Assembly: GCF_003001935.1 (NCBI RefSeq)
Contig: NZ_PVNG01000034.1
Coordinates: 33,642 to 97,641, forward strand
DNA from: Nonomuraea fuscirosea
GTDB lineage: Bacteria > Actinomycetota > Actinomycetes > Streptosporangiales > Streptosporangiaceae
Direction of reading: 5' to 3'
DNA length: 64,000 nt
Shown one piece after another: positions 42,289 through 50,858 of this stretch (the first letter of the stretch is position 1; each line of letters opens with the position of its first letter). Below the pieces are notes generated by a model that made no database searches, had not been told where the DNA came from, and saw only the letters and a program-made list of their open reading frames with translations. Made by a program: the position numbers and the translations under genes.

Positions 42289-42299
42289 AAGGGACTCCG

Positions 42300-43784
42300 A
42301 TGCTGGTCATGAAGGGCATCGTCAAGCAGTTCCCCGGCGTGCGCGCGCTGGACGGGGTCGATCTGGACGTACGCGCGGGCGAGGTGCACTGCCTGCTCGG
42401 CCAGAACGGCGCCGGTAAATCCACCCTGATCAAAGTGCTCGCCGGAGTTCACCAGCCGGACGAGGGCACCATTTTGTTCAACGGGAGCGAAGTACGTCCC
42501 GGGAGTCCCATCGACGCCATCAAACTCGGCTTCGCCACCATCTACCAGGAACTCGACCTGGTCGACGGGCTCACCGTGGCCGAGAACATCTTCCTCGGCC
42601 ACGAGCACGCCCGCCTGGGCTTCGTCAACAGAGGCGAGGGCAGGCGCGCCGCGCGCGAGGTGCTCGAACGCCTGGGCCATCCGGAGATCCGTCCGTCGGC
42701 CGAGGTCGGACGGCTGTCGCCGGCGGCCAAGCAGGTCGTCTCGATGGCCCGCGCGCTCTCGCACGACGCGCGCCTGATCATCATGGACGAGCCGTCCGCC
42801 GCCCTCGCGCACGACGAGGTGGCCAACCTCTTCCGCATCATCCGCGAGCTCACCGCCCAGGGTGTGGCCGTGGTCTACATCTCCCACCGCCTGGAGGAGA
42901 TCCGCGAGATCGGCGACCGCGTCACGGTGCTGAAGGACGGCCGCACGGTCGCCGTCGGCCTGTCCGCCAGCGAGACCCCGACCACGCAGATCGTCTCCCT
43001 GATGACGGGCCGGAACGTCGAGTACGTCTTCCCGCCCAGAGGCGGCCGTGAGCCGGGCGAGGAGGTCCTCCGCGTGGAGAACCTCACCTCGCCCGGCGTC
43101 TTCGCCGACGTCTCCTTCTCGGTACGGGCGGGCGAGATCGTCGGCCTGGCCGGGCTCGTCGGCTCGGGCCGCTCGGAGATCCTCGAAGCCGTGTACGGCG
43201 CCCGCCCCGCCTCGGGCCGCGTCCTGCTCGAAGGCCGCCAGGCACGCCGCGGCGTCGTCGGCACGGTCAAGCGCGGCATGGGCCTGGCCCCCGAGGAACG
43301 CAAGGCCCAGGCCCTGCTCCTCGACCAGAGCGTGACGGCCAACATCACGCTGGGCACCCTGCCGGGCTTCTCCAAGTTCGGCTGGATCGACCGCAAGCGC
43401 GAGCTGGACGAGGCCAAGCGCCTGTCCGAACTGCTCGACATCCGGCCACCCGACCCGGAACGCCCGATCCGCACCCTCTCCGGCGGCAACCAGCAGAAGG
43501 CCGTGCTCGCCCGCTGGCTGCTCGGCGGCACCAAGCTGCTCCTGCTGGACGAGCCGACCAGAGGCGTGGACGTGGGCGCCAGGGCCGAGCTGTACGCGGT
43601 CATCCACGACCTGGCCGAGCAGGGCATCGGTGTGCTCCTGGTCTCCAGCGAGGTGCCCGAGGTGCTCGGCCTGGCGGACCGGGTGCTGGTGCTGCGCGAA
43701 GGGACCGTCATCCACGAGGGCGAGGCCGAAGGGCTGGACGAGCACCGCGTACTGGACATGATCATGAATGGGAGGGCGGCGTGA
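42300..43784 (+). CDS. Sugar ABC transporter, duplicated ATP-binding subunit
   Basis: A 494-residue RbsA/MglA-type protein with two fused ATPase domains. Domain 1 has Walker A GQNGAGKST, Q-loop IYQELDLVDGLTVAENIFLG, an unusual signature LSPAAKQVVSMARAL and Walker B LIIMDEPSAAL. Domain 2 has the degenerate P-loop GLVGSGRSE typical of the family, then TLSGGNQQKAVLARWL and LLLLDEPTRGVDVGA. It starts at ATG 42300 with AAAGGGA upstream, 11 bases after the regulator stop. The substrate is a monosaccharide or cyclitol. Confidence 0.92.
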   Translation: MLVMKGIVKQFPGVRALDGVDLDVRAGEVHCLLGQNGAGKSTLIKVLAGVHQPDEGTILFNGSEVRPGSPIDAIKLGFATIYQELDLVDGLTVAENIFLGHEHARLGFVNRGEGRRAAREVLERLGHPEIRPSAEVGRLSPAAKQVVSMARALSHDARLIIMDEPSAALAHDEVANLFRIIRELTAQGVAVVYISHRLEEIREIGDRVTVLKDGRTVAVGLSASETPTTQIVSLMTGRNVEYVFPPRGGREPGEEVLRVENLTSPGVFADVSFSVRAGEIVGLAGLVGSGRSEILEAVYGARPASGRVLLEGRQARRGVVGTVKRGMGLAPEERKAQALLLDQSVTANITLGTLPGFSKFGWIDRKRELDEAKRLSELLDIRPPDPERPIRTLSGGNQQKAVLARWLLGGTKLLLLDEPTRGVDVGARAELYAVIHDLAEQGIGVLLVSSEVPEVLGLADRVLVLREGTVIHEGEAEGLDEHRVLDMIMNGRAA

Positions 43785-44791
43785 TGAGCGAGCCCACGAC
43801 GGACCGGCCCCCGGGGAAGACGGCCGCCCTGTCACTGCCGTCGATCCGCGGCGTCGGAGAGATGCGCCACCTCGGCCTGTTCGGCGCGCTGGCGCTGCTG
43901 GTGGTGGTCGGGTTGATCACCCGGCCGGACAACTTCGCGACCGCCTCCAACCTGGTCAGCATCCTGTCGCTGGCGGCCACCATCGGCGTGATCACGGTCG
44001 GCGCCACGTTCGTCATCATCGGCGGCGGCATCGACCTGTCGGTGGGCGCCGTCATGGCGCTGGCCTCGGTGTGGGCGACGACGCTGGCCACGCAGTCGTA
44101 CGGGCCGGTGGTGATGGCGATCTGCGCGATCCTCGTCGGCACCGGGGCGGGGCTGGTCAACGGCATCCTGATCGCCTACGGGCGGCTGGTGCCGTTCATC
44201 GCCACGCTGGCCATGCTGGTGGCCGCCCGCGGGCTGGCGCAGCGCATGTCCGACCGCAAGACGCAGCTGATCCAGTCCGACAACGCCGCCCTCGTGGACC
44301 TGTCGACCACCCGCGTGGCCGGCATCCCGCTGCTGGTCTACGTCTTCGCCCTCGTCGTGGTGCTCGGATGGGTGCTGCTCAACCGCACGACGTTCGGGCG
44401 GCGTACGTACGCGGTCGGCGGCAACCCCGAGGCGGCCCGCCTGGCCGGCATCGACGTGCGCAGGCACACGATGCTGCTCTACGCCCTGTCCGGGCTGTGC
44501 TGCGGCATCGCGGCCATCCTGATCATGGCGCGCACCACGACGGGCTCGTCCACCCACGGCGACCTGTACGAGCTCGACGCGATCGCCGCGGTGATCATCG
44601 GCGGCACGCTGCTCACCGGAGGGCGAGGCACGATCATGGGCTCCATCCTGGGCCTGCTGATCTTCACCCTCATCACCAACCTGTTCATCCTCAACGGCCT
44701 CAACACCAGCGACCAGCTGATCGCCAAGGGCCTGATCATCGTCGTCGCCGTCCTTCTCCAGCGGCGGAACCTGAAGGAGAGAGCACCATGA
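43784..44791 (+). CDS. Sugar ABC transporter permease
   Basis: A 335-residue RbsC-type permease with about ten hydrophobic segments. Motifs include GATFVIIGGGIDLSVGAVMALASV, the loop RRTYAVGGNPEAARLAGIDVRRH (EAA-like), and YELDAIAAVIIGGTLLTGGRGTIMGSILG in two parts. I use the ATG at 43784, which shares one base with the ATPase stop codon and has GGGAGG upstream; a GTG directly before it is possible. Together with its neighbours it forms a ribose/inositol-class uptake system. Confidence 0.92.
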   Translation: MSEPTTDRPPGKTAALSLPSIRGVGEMRHLGLFGALALLVVVGLITRPDNFATASNLVSILSLAATIGVITVGATFVIIGGGIDLSVGAVMALASVWATTLATQSYGPVVMAICAILVGTGAGLVNGILIAYGRLVPFIATLAMLVAARGLAQRMSDRKTQLIQSDNAALVDLSTTRVAGIPLLVYVFALVVVLGWVLLNRTTFGRRTYAVGGNPEAARLAGIDVRRHTMLLYALSGLCCGIAAILIMARTTTGSSTHGDLYELDAIAAVIIGGTLLTGGRGTIMGSILGLLIFTLITNLFILNGLNTSDQLIAKGLIIVVAVLLQRRNLKERAP

Positions 44792-45843
44792 GTGACAACG
44801 TCGCCCGCAGGGGATTCCTCGTCGGCGGTCTCGGCGGAGCCGTTCTCTTAGCGTCCGGCTGCACCAGCAACGAGCCCGCGGCCGCTCCGTCGAGCGCGGC
44901 CCCGGCGCCGGCCCAGGCGACCGGCGGCAACGACCAGCCGGGCACCAAGGTCGTGATCGGGTTCTCGGCCCCGGCCGCCGACCACGGCTGGATCGCGGCC
45001 ATCGCCAAGAACGCCGAAAGTGCCGCCAAGCAGTATTCCGACATCGAGTTCAAGCCCGTCGAGCCCACCAACGACATCAACCAGCAGATCTCCGCGGTCG
45101 AGTCGCTGATCGCGGCCAAGGTGAACGCGCTGGTGATCCTGCCCAACGACGGCCAGCAGCTCAACCAGGTCGCGCTGCAGGCCACCGAGGCGGGCATCCC
45201 GGTGATCAACCTTGACCGCATCTTCCCCGACAAGCTCGCCTACCGGACCTGGATCGGCGGCGACAACTACGGCATGGGCGTGGCCGCCGGCCACTACATC
45301 GGCACGGAGCTCAAGAGCAAGAACGTGTCGAACCCCGTGATCGTGGAGATCCAGGGCATCGCCACGCTGCCCCTGACCCAGGACCGCAGCAAGGGCTTCG
45401 CCGACGCGCTCAAGACCTACGGGTTCAAGGTCACGGCCCAGCAGGACGCCCAGTTCACCGTCGAGACCGGCAACGAGGTGGCCACCTCGCTGCTGCAGGC
45501 GCACAAGAAGATCGACGCGCTCTGGAACCACGACGACGACCAGGGCGTGGGCGTGCTCGCCGCGATCAAGGAGGCCAGCCGCGACGAGTTCATCATGGTC
45601 GGCGGGGCCGGCTCGCTGAACGCGATGAAGGAGATCCAGTCGGGCACCTCCGTGCTCAAGGCTACGGTCACGTACAGCCCGACCATGGCCTCCTCGGCGA
45701 TCAAGCTGGCGCGTCTGATAGCACAGGGGAAGGGCATGAGTGATCTGGTGGAGAACCAGGTTCCCCAGTCGATCACACTCGCGTCCGAGACCATCACCAA
45801 GGACAACGTCGAGAAGTACCTGGCGCTCGGCTTCGAATCCTGA
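44788..45843 (+). CDS. Sugar ABC transporter substrate-binding lipoprotein, Tat-type signal
   Basis: A 351-residue periplasmic-binding-protein-1-like (RbsB) protein. The N terminus has a twin-arginine motif (ARRGFLVGG) and a lipobox-like LASGC with Cys26, so it appears to be a Tat-exported lipoprotein. An Ala/Pro linker is followed by TKVVIGFSAPAADHGWIAAIAKNAE, VNALVILPNDGQQLNQVALQA, GIPVINLDRIF and WIGGDNYGMGVAAGHYIG, all typical of ribose-type binders. The ATG overlaps the permease stop (ATGA). GAAGGAGAG precedes it. Confidence 0.91.
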   Translation: MSDNVARRGFLVGGLGGAVLLASGCTSNEPAAAPSSAAPAPAQATGGNDQPGTKVVIGFSAPAADHGWIAAIAKNAESAAKQYSDIEFKPVEPTNDINQQISAVESLIAAKVNALVILPNDGQQLNQVALQATEAGIPVINLDRIFPDKLAYRTWIGGDNYGMGVAAGHYIGTELKSKNVSNPVIVEIQGIATLPLTQDRSKGFADALKTYGFKVTAQQDAQFTVETGNEVATSLLQAHKKIDALWNHDDDQGVGVLAAIKEASRDEFIMVGGAGSLNAMKEIQSGTSVLKATVTYSPTMASSAIKLARLIAQGKGMSDLVENQVPQSITLASETITKDNVEKYLALGFES

Positions 45844-45860
45844 TCCTGATCGGGGGTTGC

Positions 45861-47012
45861 ATGTCAGACAGAACCACCATCGGCGTGGGCATGGTCGGCT
45901 ACGCCTTCATGGGCCGTGTCCATTCCCAAGCCTGGCGTAGTGTGGGCGCCTTCTTCGACCTGCCGCTGGCACCGCGCATGGCGGTGCTCTCCGGCAGATC
46001 CAAGGAGCGCACCGAGGCGGCCGCCGCGCAGCTCGGCTGGGACGACGTCGAGACCGACTGGAGAGAGCTGGTCAAGCGCGACGACGTGCAGATCGTGGAC
46101 ATCTGCACGCCGGGCGACTCTCACGCCGAGATCGCCATCGCCGCGTTGCAGGCCGGCAAGCACGTCCTCTGCGAGAAGCCGCTGGCCAACACCGTGGCCG
46201 AGGCCGAGGCCATGGTGGCGGCCGCCGCCGCGGCGCCGGGCAAGAGCATGGTGGCCTTCAACTACCGGCGGGTGCCCGCGATCGCGCTCGCCCGCCGGTA
46301 CGTCGAGCAGGGCCGGATCGGCGAGATCAGGCACGTACGCGCCGCGTACCTGCAGGACTGGATCGTCGATCCCGAGTTCCCGCTGGTCTGGCGGCTGCAG
46401 AAGGACAAGGCGGGCGCCGGCGCGCTCGGCGACATCGGCTCGCACATCGTGGACGCCGCCCAGTTCATCACCGGCCAGAACGTGGTGGGCGTGTCCGCGC
46501 TGACGGAGACGTTCATCAAGGACCGGCCGCTGGCGGCGGAGTCGGCCGGGCTGGGAGCCACCGGCTCCTCGGCCCGGGGCACCGTCACCGTCGACGACGC
46601 CGCGCTGTTCATCGGCCGGCTGTCGGGCGGCGCGGTGGCCTCGTTCGAGGCCACCCGCTTCGCCTACGGGCGCAAGAACGCGATGCGCATCGAGATCAAC
46701 GGCTCGCGCGGCAGCCTGGCCTTCGACTTCGAGGCGATGAACGAGCTCTGGTACAGCGCCGACGGCGGCGGCTTCGAGCGCATCCTGGTCACCGAGCCCG
46801 ACCACCCGTACGTCGGCGCCTGGTGGCCGCCCGGCCACGGCCTCGGCTACGAGCACACGTTCACCCACGAGATCAAGGACTTCCTGGAAGCGGTCGCCAC
46901 CGGAGCCGACCCGACGCCCTCGTTCGCCGACGGGCTGCGGGTGCAGCGTGTACTGGAGGCGGTCGAGCGCAGCGCGGCTGAGGGCAGCCGCTACACGAAC
47001 GTGGAGGACTGA
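45861..47012 (+). CDS. Gfo/Idh/MocA-family oxidoreductase
   Basis: A 383-residue NAD(P)-dependent dehydrogenase of sugars or cyclitols. The N-terminal Rossmann fold begins VGMVGYAFMGRVHSQAW and contains VDICTPGDSHAEIAIAAL and GKHVLCEKPLANT, with the signature EKP lysine. The C-terminal domain has GALGDIGSHIVDAAQFI, including the catalytic-type GDIGSH..D pattern. Its operon position beside an isomerase and ribose-type transporter suggests the first oxidation step of the imported compound, as in inositol or inosose pathways (inference). Confidence 0.9.
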   Translation: MSDRTTIGVGMVGYAFMGRVHSQAWRSVGAFFDLPLAPRMAVLSGRSKERTEAAAAQLGWDDVETDWRELVKRDDVQIVDICTPGDSHAEIAIAALQAGKHVLCEKPLANTVAEAEAMVAAAAAAPGKSMVAFNYRRVPAIALARRYVEQGRIGEIRHVRAAYLQDWIVDPEFPLVWRLQKDKAGAGALGDIGSHIVDAAQFITGQNVVGVSALTETFIKDRPLAAESAGLGATGSSARGTVTVDDAALFIGRLSGGAVASFEATRFAYGRKNAMRIEINGSRGSLAFDFEAMNELWYSADGGGFERILVTEPDHPYVGAWWPPGHGLGYEHTFTHEIKDFLEAVATGADPTPSFADGLRVQRVLEAVERSAAEGSRYTNVED

Positions 47013-48016
47013 TGAGACCCGTCACACTGTTCACCGGACAGTGGGCCGACCTGCCCTTCGAGGAGGTCTGCCGGCTGGCCGCCGAATGGGGCTACGACGG
47101 CCTGGAGATCGCCTGCTCGGGCGACCACTTCGACGTGGCCCAGGCCGTGTCGGACCCGTCATACGTAGAGCAGAAGCGCGCACAGCTGGACAAGCACGGC
47201 CTGAAGGTATGGACGATCTCCAACCACCTCGTGGGCCAGGCCGTGTGCGACCATCCCATCGACGAGCGGCACAAGGCCATCCTGCCCGCGCGCATCTGGG
47301 GCTCGGGCGATCCCGAGTCCGTGCGCCAGGCGGCGGCCGAAGACCTGAAGAACACCGCCCGCGCCGCCGCGCTGCTCGGCGTGGACACCGTGGTGGGCTT
47401 CACCGGGTCGTCGATCTGGCACACGGTCGCGATGTTCCCGCCGGTGCCCGCCTCCATGGTGGACGCCGGCTACCAGGACTTCGCCGACCGCTGGAACCCG
47501 ATCCTCGACGTCTTCGACGAGGTCGGGGTGCGGTTCGCGCACGAGGTGCACCCGAGCGAGATCGCCTACGACTACCACACCACCGTGCGCACCCTGGAGG
47601 CCATCGGCCACCGGCCGGCGTTCGGCCTCAACTGGGACCCCTCGCACATGGTGTGGCAGGACATCGACCCGGTCGGGTTCATCCTCGACTTCAAGGACCG
47701 CATCTACCACGTGGACTGCAAGGACACGCGGGTCCGGGTCGGCGACGGCCGCAAGGGCCGCCTGTCCTCGCACCTGCCGTGGGCGGACATGCGCCGAGGC
47801 TGGGACTTCGTCTCGACCGGCCGCGGCGACGTGCCGTGGGAGGACTGCTTCAGGGCGCTGAACTCGATCGGGTACGAAGGGCCGATCTCGATCGAGTGGG
47901 AGGACGCGGGGATGGACCGGCTGGACGGGGCCAAGGAGGCGCTGTCCTACATCCGCACCCTCAACGCCATCACCCCACCGACCACCGCCTTCGACGCGGC
48001 CTTCTCCACCACGTAA
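47012..48016 (+). CDS. Sugar phosphate isomerase/epimerase, xylose-isomerase-like TIM barrel
   Basis: A 334-residue AP-endonuclease-2/IolE-like TIM barrel. It begins TLFTGQWADLPFEEVCRLAAEWGYDGLEIA, and metal-ligand positions are recognisable in RFAHEVHPSEIAYD (Glu, His), GLNWDPSHMVWQ (Asp, His), DRIYHVDCKDT and PISIEWEDAG (Glu). The ATG overlaps the dehydrogenase stop (TGATG). Such enzymes dehydrate or epimerise keto-sugars made by a Gfo/Idh dehydrogenase. It is the last gene of the operon; 55 bases later the repeat preceding fic begins. Confidence 0.89.
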   Translation: MRPVTLFTGQWADLPFEEVCRLAAEWGYDGLEIACSGDHFDVAQAVSDPSYVEQKRAQLDKHGLKVWTISNHLVGQAVCDHPIDERHKAILPARIWGSGDPESVRQAAAEDLKNTARAAALLGVDTVVGFTGSSIWHTVAMFPPVPASMVDAGYQDFADRWNPILDVFDEVGVRFAHEVHPSEIAYDYHTTVRTLEAIGHRPAFGLNWDPSHMVWQDIDPVGFILDFKDRIYHVDCKDTRVRVGDGRKGRLSSHLPWADMRRGWDFVSTGRGDVPWEDCFRALNSIGYEGPISIEWEDAGMDRLDGAKEALSYIRTLNAITPPTTAFDAAFSTT

Positions 48017-48071
48017 ACGGCTGTTTCTGCGCCCCTCGGCCCCTCGGGCCGGGGGGCGCATGCCTTTCTGC

Positions 48072-48149
48072 TTATCCTTTCACCGCCGCCACGGCAATGA
48101 AAGGATACGCGTTATCCTTTCACGCTCGGGGTCGGCGTGAAAGGATAAC
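48072..48149. repeat. Left 78-bp double-hairpin direct repeat flanking fic
   Basis: Two adjacent inverted repeats: TATCCTTTCA...TGAAAGGATA (15-base centre), then GTTATCCTTTCACGC / GCGTGAAAGGATAAC (perfect 15-bp arms, 9-base centre). The copy ends three bases before the fic GTG, and AAAGGA of its final arm is the best ribosome site. A copy with about seven mismatches in 78 lies at 49452-49529, three bases after the fic stop. Confidence 0.85.
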
Positions 48150-48152
48150 GCC

Positions 48153-49448
48153 GTGGCGGAGTATCGTGAAGCGTCGTGGTCCGCGGCGTGGGACGCCCCG
48201 AGCAAGCGAGACCGGCGCGGGGGCACCTATCGCCCTTACGTGCCCGACCAGCTGACAGGCGGAACCGTCGCCGTGTCGCCGGAGGTCGCCAGGGAGGCGG
48301 CGCAGGCGGAAAGTCTGGTGCGACAGCTCGCCGCGCACTCCGCCGGCCACGGGCTGGAGGGCCTCGCCCGGTTTCTTCTCCGGTCGGAGGCCATCGCCTC
48401 CTCGCGGATCGAAGGGCTTCAGACCTCCCCGCAGCAGGTGGCCCTGGCTGAGCTGGCCGCTCATGAGACGGGGGTGTCCAAGGGGTTCACCACCACGGCC
48501 GCTCTGGTCGCCAACAACGTGACGACCCTCCGGCGGGCGGTCACCGATCTCGTGAACGTCGAGACGGTGGCGACGGCGGACATCGTCGCGCTGCACACCG
48601 TCCTCCTTCCCGACGAGAAGCATCACGGACTGCGCGAGGTGCAGAACTGGGTGGGTGGCGGCAACTGGCATCCGCTGGACGCCGAGTTCGTCCCTCCGCC
48701 GCCTGAGCTGGTGCGGCCGCTGATGGACGATCTCGTGTCGTACATCAACACGGCGGAACACGCTCCGCTCGTCCAGGCGGCGCTGGCGCACGCTCAGTTC
48801 GAGACGATCCACCCGTTCACCGACGGCAACGGCAGGGTGGGCAGGGCGCTGGTGCACACGATTCTCACCCGGCGCGGGCTGACGCCCCATGCGATCCTGC
48901 CGATCAGCCTCGTGCTGCTCACCCGGTCGGACGCCTACATCGACGGGCTCACCGCGTACCGGCATGGGAAGGCCTCTCGTTCGGCCGAAGCACAGCGCGG
49001 GACGGACGCGTGGCTCCGGGTGTTTCTCGCGGCCGCGAACACCGCTGTCGAGCAGGCCAGGAAATTCGCCGACGAGCTCGACGAACTGAACGCCGAGTGG
49101 GTGCGACGGCATCACCGATACCGGGAGTCGCAAGGGGCGCGACCGGTGCCCAGGGCCGACTCGGCCGTGGCGCGACTGCTGCACCTTCTCCCTGCTGCGC
49201 CGCTTCTGACCGCACGCACCGTGCAGTGCCTGCTCTCGGTGACGCACCCGGCCGCCAGGCAGGCGCTGGAGGAACTCGCCGGGGCGGGCATCCTGCACCC
49301 CAAGCAGGTCGAGAGGAATACGCGGGGGTACTTGGCGCGTGAGGTCTTCGACCTGCTCACGCTGACAGAGCGCCGCTTGGCCAGCACACGCTGGGACACC
49401 CGCGAATCGCCGCCGGGCCGCATCGTTCCAGCCCGGCCACAGAAGTGA
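48153..49448 (+). CDS. fic: Fic/DOC-family AMP-transferase-like protein
   Basis: A 431-residue Fic protein of the common Fic_N-Fic-wHTH type, expected to transfer AMP (or another nucleotide) to a target hydroxyl. The N-terminal inhibitory motif is present as SSRIEG at residues 83-88 ((S/T)xxxE(G/N)), so it is an autoinhibited class II enzyme. The active-site motif is complete: HPFTDGNGRVGR beginning at H220. The C-terminal 100 residues (VARLLHLLPAAPLLTARTVQCLL, HPAARQALEELAGAGIL) look like a winged helix. Start is GTG with AAAGGA eight bases upstream, inside a hairpin arm. The gene is bounded almost exactly by direct repeats. Confidence 0.92.
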   Translation: MAEYREASWSAAWDAPSKRDRRGGTYRPYVPDQLTGGTVAVSPEVAREAAQAESLVRQLAAHSAGHGLEGLARFLLRSEAIASSRIEGLQTSPQQVALAELAAHETGVSKGFTTTAALVANNVTTLRRAVTDLVNVETVATADIVALHTVLLPDEKHHGLREVQNWVGGGNWHPLDAEFVPPPPELVRPLMDDLVSYINTAEHAPLVQAALAHAQFETIHPFTDGNGRVGRALVHTILTRRGLTPHAILPISLVLLTRSDAYIDGLTAYRHGKASRSAEAQRGTDAWLRVFLAAANTAVEQARKFADELDELNAEWVRRHHRYRESQGARPVPRADSAVARLLHLLPAAPLLTARTVQCLLSVTHPAARQALEELAGAGILHPKQVERNTRGYLAREVFDLLTLTERRLASTRWDTRESPPGRIVPARPQK

Positions 49449-49451
49449 CGA

Positions 49452-49529
49452 CTATCCTTTCACCCCTGCCACGGCGATGAAAGGATAGTCGTTATCCTTT
49501 CACGCTCGGGGGCGGCGTGAAAGGATAAC
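49452..49529. repeat. Right 78-bp double-hairpin direct repeat flanking fic
   Basis: Same layout and orientation as 48072-48149: TATCCTTTCA...TGAAAGGATA followed by GTTATCCTTTCACGC / GCGTGAAAGGATAAC. It begins three bases after the fic stop codon and ends 26 bases before the convergent alcohol dehydrogenase stop. Confidence 0.85.
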
Positions 49530-49555
49530 GGCTGGCTTTTGGGGCATTTGCCCGG

Positions 49556-50644
49556 TCAGTTCATGATGACGATCTGGCGCAGGACCTCGCCGCCGCGCAG
49601 GGCCGCTACGGCGTCGTTGAGGTCGGCGAGGCGGATGCGGGCGCTGATCATGGATTCCAGGTCGAGCAGGCCGGTCTTGTGCAGCTTGGCGAAGTACGGG
49701 AAGTCGTGGCGGACGTCGGCCTCGCCGTACAGGCTGGACAGCAGGTTCTTGCCCTCGAAGAGGAGGCTGAAGGCCGAGATCGACACCATGTCGTCCATCG
49801 CGCCCGCCCCGACCACGATGACGTCGCCGCCCGCCCGGGTGAGCTGCCAGGCGCTCTGGATCGTGGCCGACTTGCCGACCACCTCGAAGCCGTAGTCGAA
49901 GCCCCCGCCGCCGGTGAGCTCGCTCAGCGCCTCCGGGACCTGCTCCGGGGTGACCGCGTGCGTCGCCCCGACCTTCTTGGCGAGCGCGTGCTTGGACTCC
50001 AGCGGGTCCACCGCGAGGATCGTCCTGGCGCCGGAGACGCGGGCGCCCTGGATGACGGACAGGCCGACGCCGCCGCAGCCGATCACCACGACCGTGGAGC
50101 CGGGGCGCACCTTCGCGGTGTTGATCGCGGCGCCCACGCCGGTCGTGATGCCGCAGCCGATCAGGGCCGCCGCCTCCCAGGACACGTCCTCGTCGATCTT
50201 GATCGCGCCCTGCCAGGGCACGATGATCTCCTCCGCCCAGGTGCCGCACCCGGCCATCCCGAAGACCGTCGCGTCGTCGCCGCCGAGGCGGAAGTTGCCC
50301 TTGGAGAAGGACTCGATGACGTACTTCATGCACAGGTACGGCTGCCCGCCCACGCACAGCTCGCACTCCTGGCAGGCCGGCCGCCAGGAGATGACCACGT
50401 GGTCGCCGGGTTTGACGGAGCTGACGTGCTCGCCCACCTCGACCACCTCGCCGGCGCCCTCGTGGCCCGGGATGAGCGGCACGGGTTGCGGCAGCACGCC
50501 GGTCATGGCCGACAGGTCCGAGTGGCAGACGCCCGTGGCTCTGATCCGTACGCGTACGTCGGTCGGCCCGACCGGGGCCAGGGTGACGTCATCGCGGATG
50601 TCGAGCTTGTCGTTGCCTACGGCGTGCAGGATCGCGGCGCGCAT
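49556..50644 (-). CDS. Zinc-dependent alcohol dehydrogenase
   Basis: A 362-residue zinc MDR alcohol dehydrogenase. Catalytic zinc ligands are Cys40 (GVCHSD), His in PGHEGAGEV and a third Cys near GCGITTGVGAA; the structural zinc site is CQECELCVGGQPYLC. The NAD site is VVVIGCGGVGLSVIQGA. Its close relatives include mycobacterial AdhB-type enzymes encoded with a ferredoxin (Rv0761c/Rv0763c near cyp51), and here too a ferredoxin gene lies directly upstream. A role oxidising steroid or lipid alcohols is inferred. Confidence 0.88.
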   Translation of the reverse strand: MRAAILHAVGNDKLDIRDDVTLAPVGPTDVRVRIRATGVCHSDLSAMTGVLPQPVPLIPGHEGAGEVVEVGEHVSSVKPGDHVVISWRPACQECELCVGGQPYLCMKYVIESFSKGNFRLGGDDATVFGMAGCGTWAEEIIVPWQGAIKIDEDVSWEAAALIGCGITTGVGAAINTAKVRPGSTVVVIGCGGVGLSVIQGARVSGARTILAVDPLESKHALAKKVGATHAVTPEQVPEALSELTGGGGFDYGFEVVGKSATIQSAWQLTRAGGDVIVVGAGAMDDMVSISAFSLLFEGKNLLSSLYGEADVRHDFPYFAKLHKTGLLDLESMISARIRLADLNDAVAALRGGEVLRQIVIMN

Positions 50645-50666
50645 GGGGTTCCTCCTCGTGCCTGGG

Positions 50667-50858
50667 CTATTCCTCGAGGGACAGAGCGGCTTTCGGGCAG
50701 GACCTGACCGCGTGGCGGACGCGGTCCTGCGACTCGGGGGGTGGTTCCGGGAGCAGGATGTGCAGCTGGTCGTCGTCGTCCAGCTCGAACACCTCCGGCG
50801 CGAGCCCCGTGCACACGGCGTTGGCTTCGCAGACCAGCTCGTCCAGCTTGACCTTCAT
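50667..50858 (-). CDS. [3Fe-4S]-type ferredoxin
   Basis: A 63-residue ferredoxin starting at ATG 50856-50858 with AGGAGG upstream. Cysteines at 10, 16 and 54 (VCEANAVC and SCPKAAL) give the three-Cys pattern of actinobacterial P450 redox partners. The acidic middle (FELDDDDQL) is typical. It is translationally coupled to the upstream oxidoreductase (ATGA overlap) and 22 bases before the alcohol dehydrogenase. It could supply electrons to a P450 such as the one at 62487-63671; that pairing is a guess. Confidence 0.88.
   Translation of the reverse strand: MKVKLDELVCEANAVCTGLAPEVFELDDDDQLHILLPEPPPESQDRVRHAVRSCPKAALSLEE

Noticed and set aside
48072..49529. Insertion sequence around fic
   Set aside because: The flanking repeats are direct, not terminal inverted, and no transposase is present; kept as an unexplained cassette instead.
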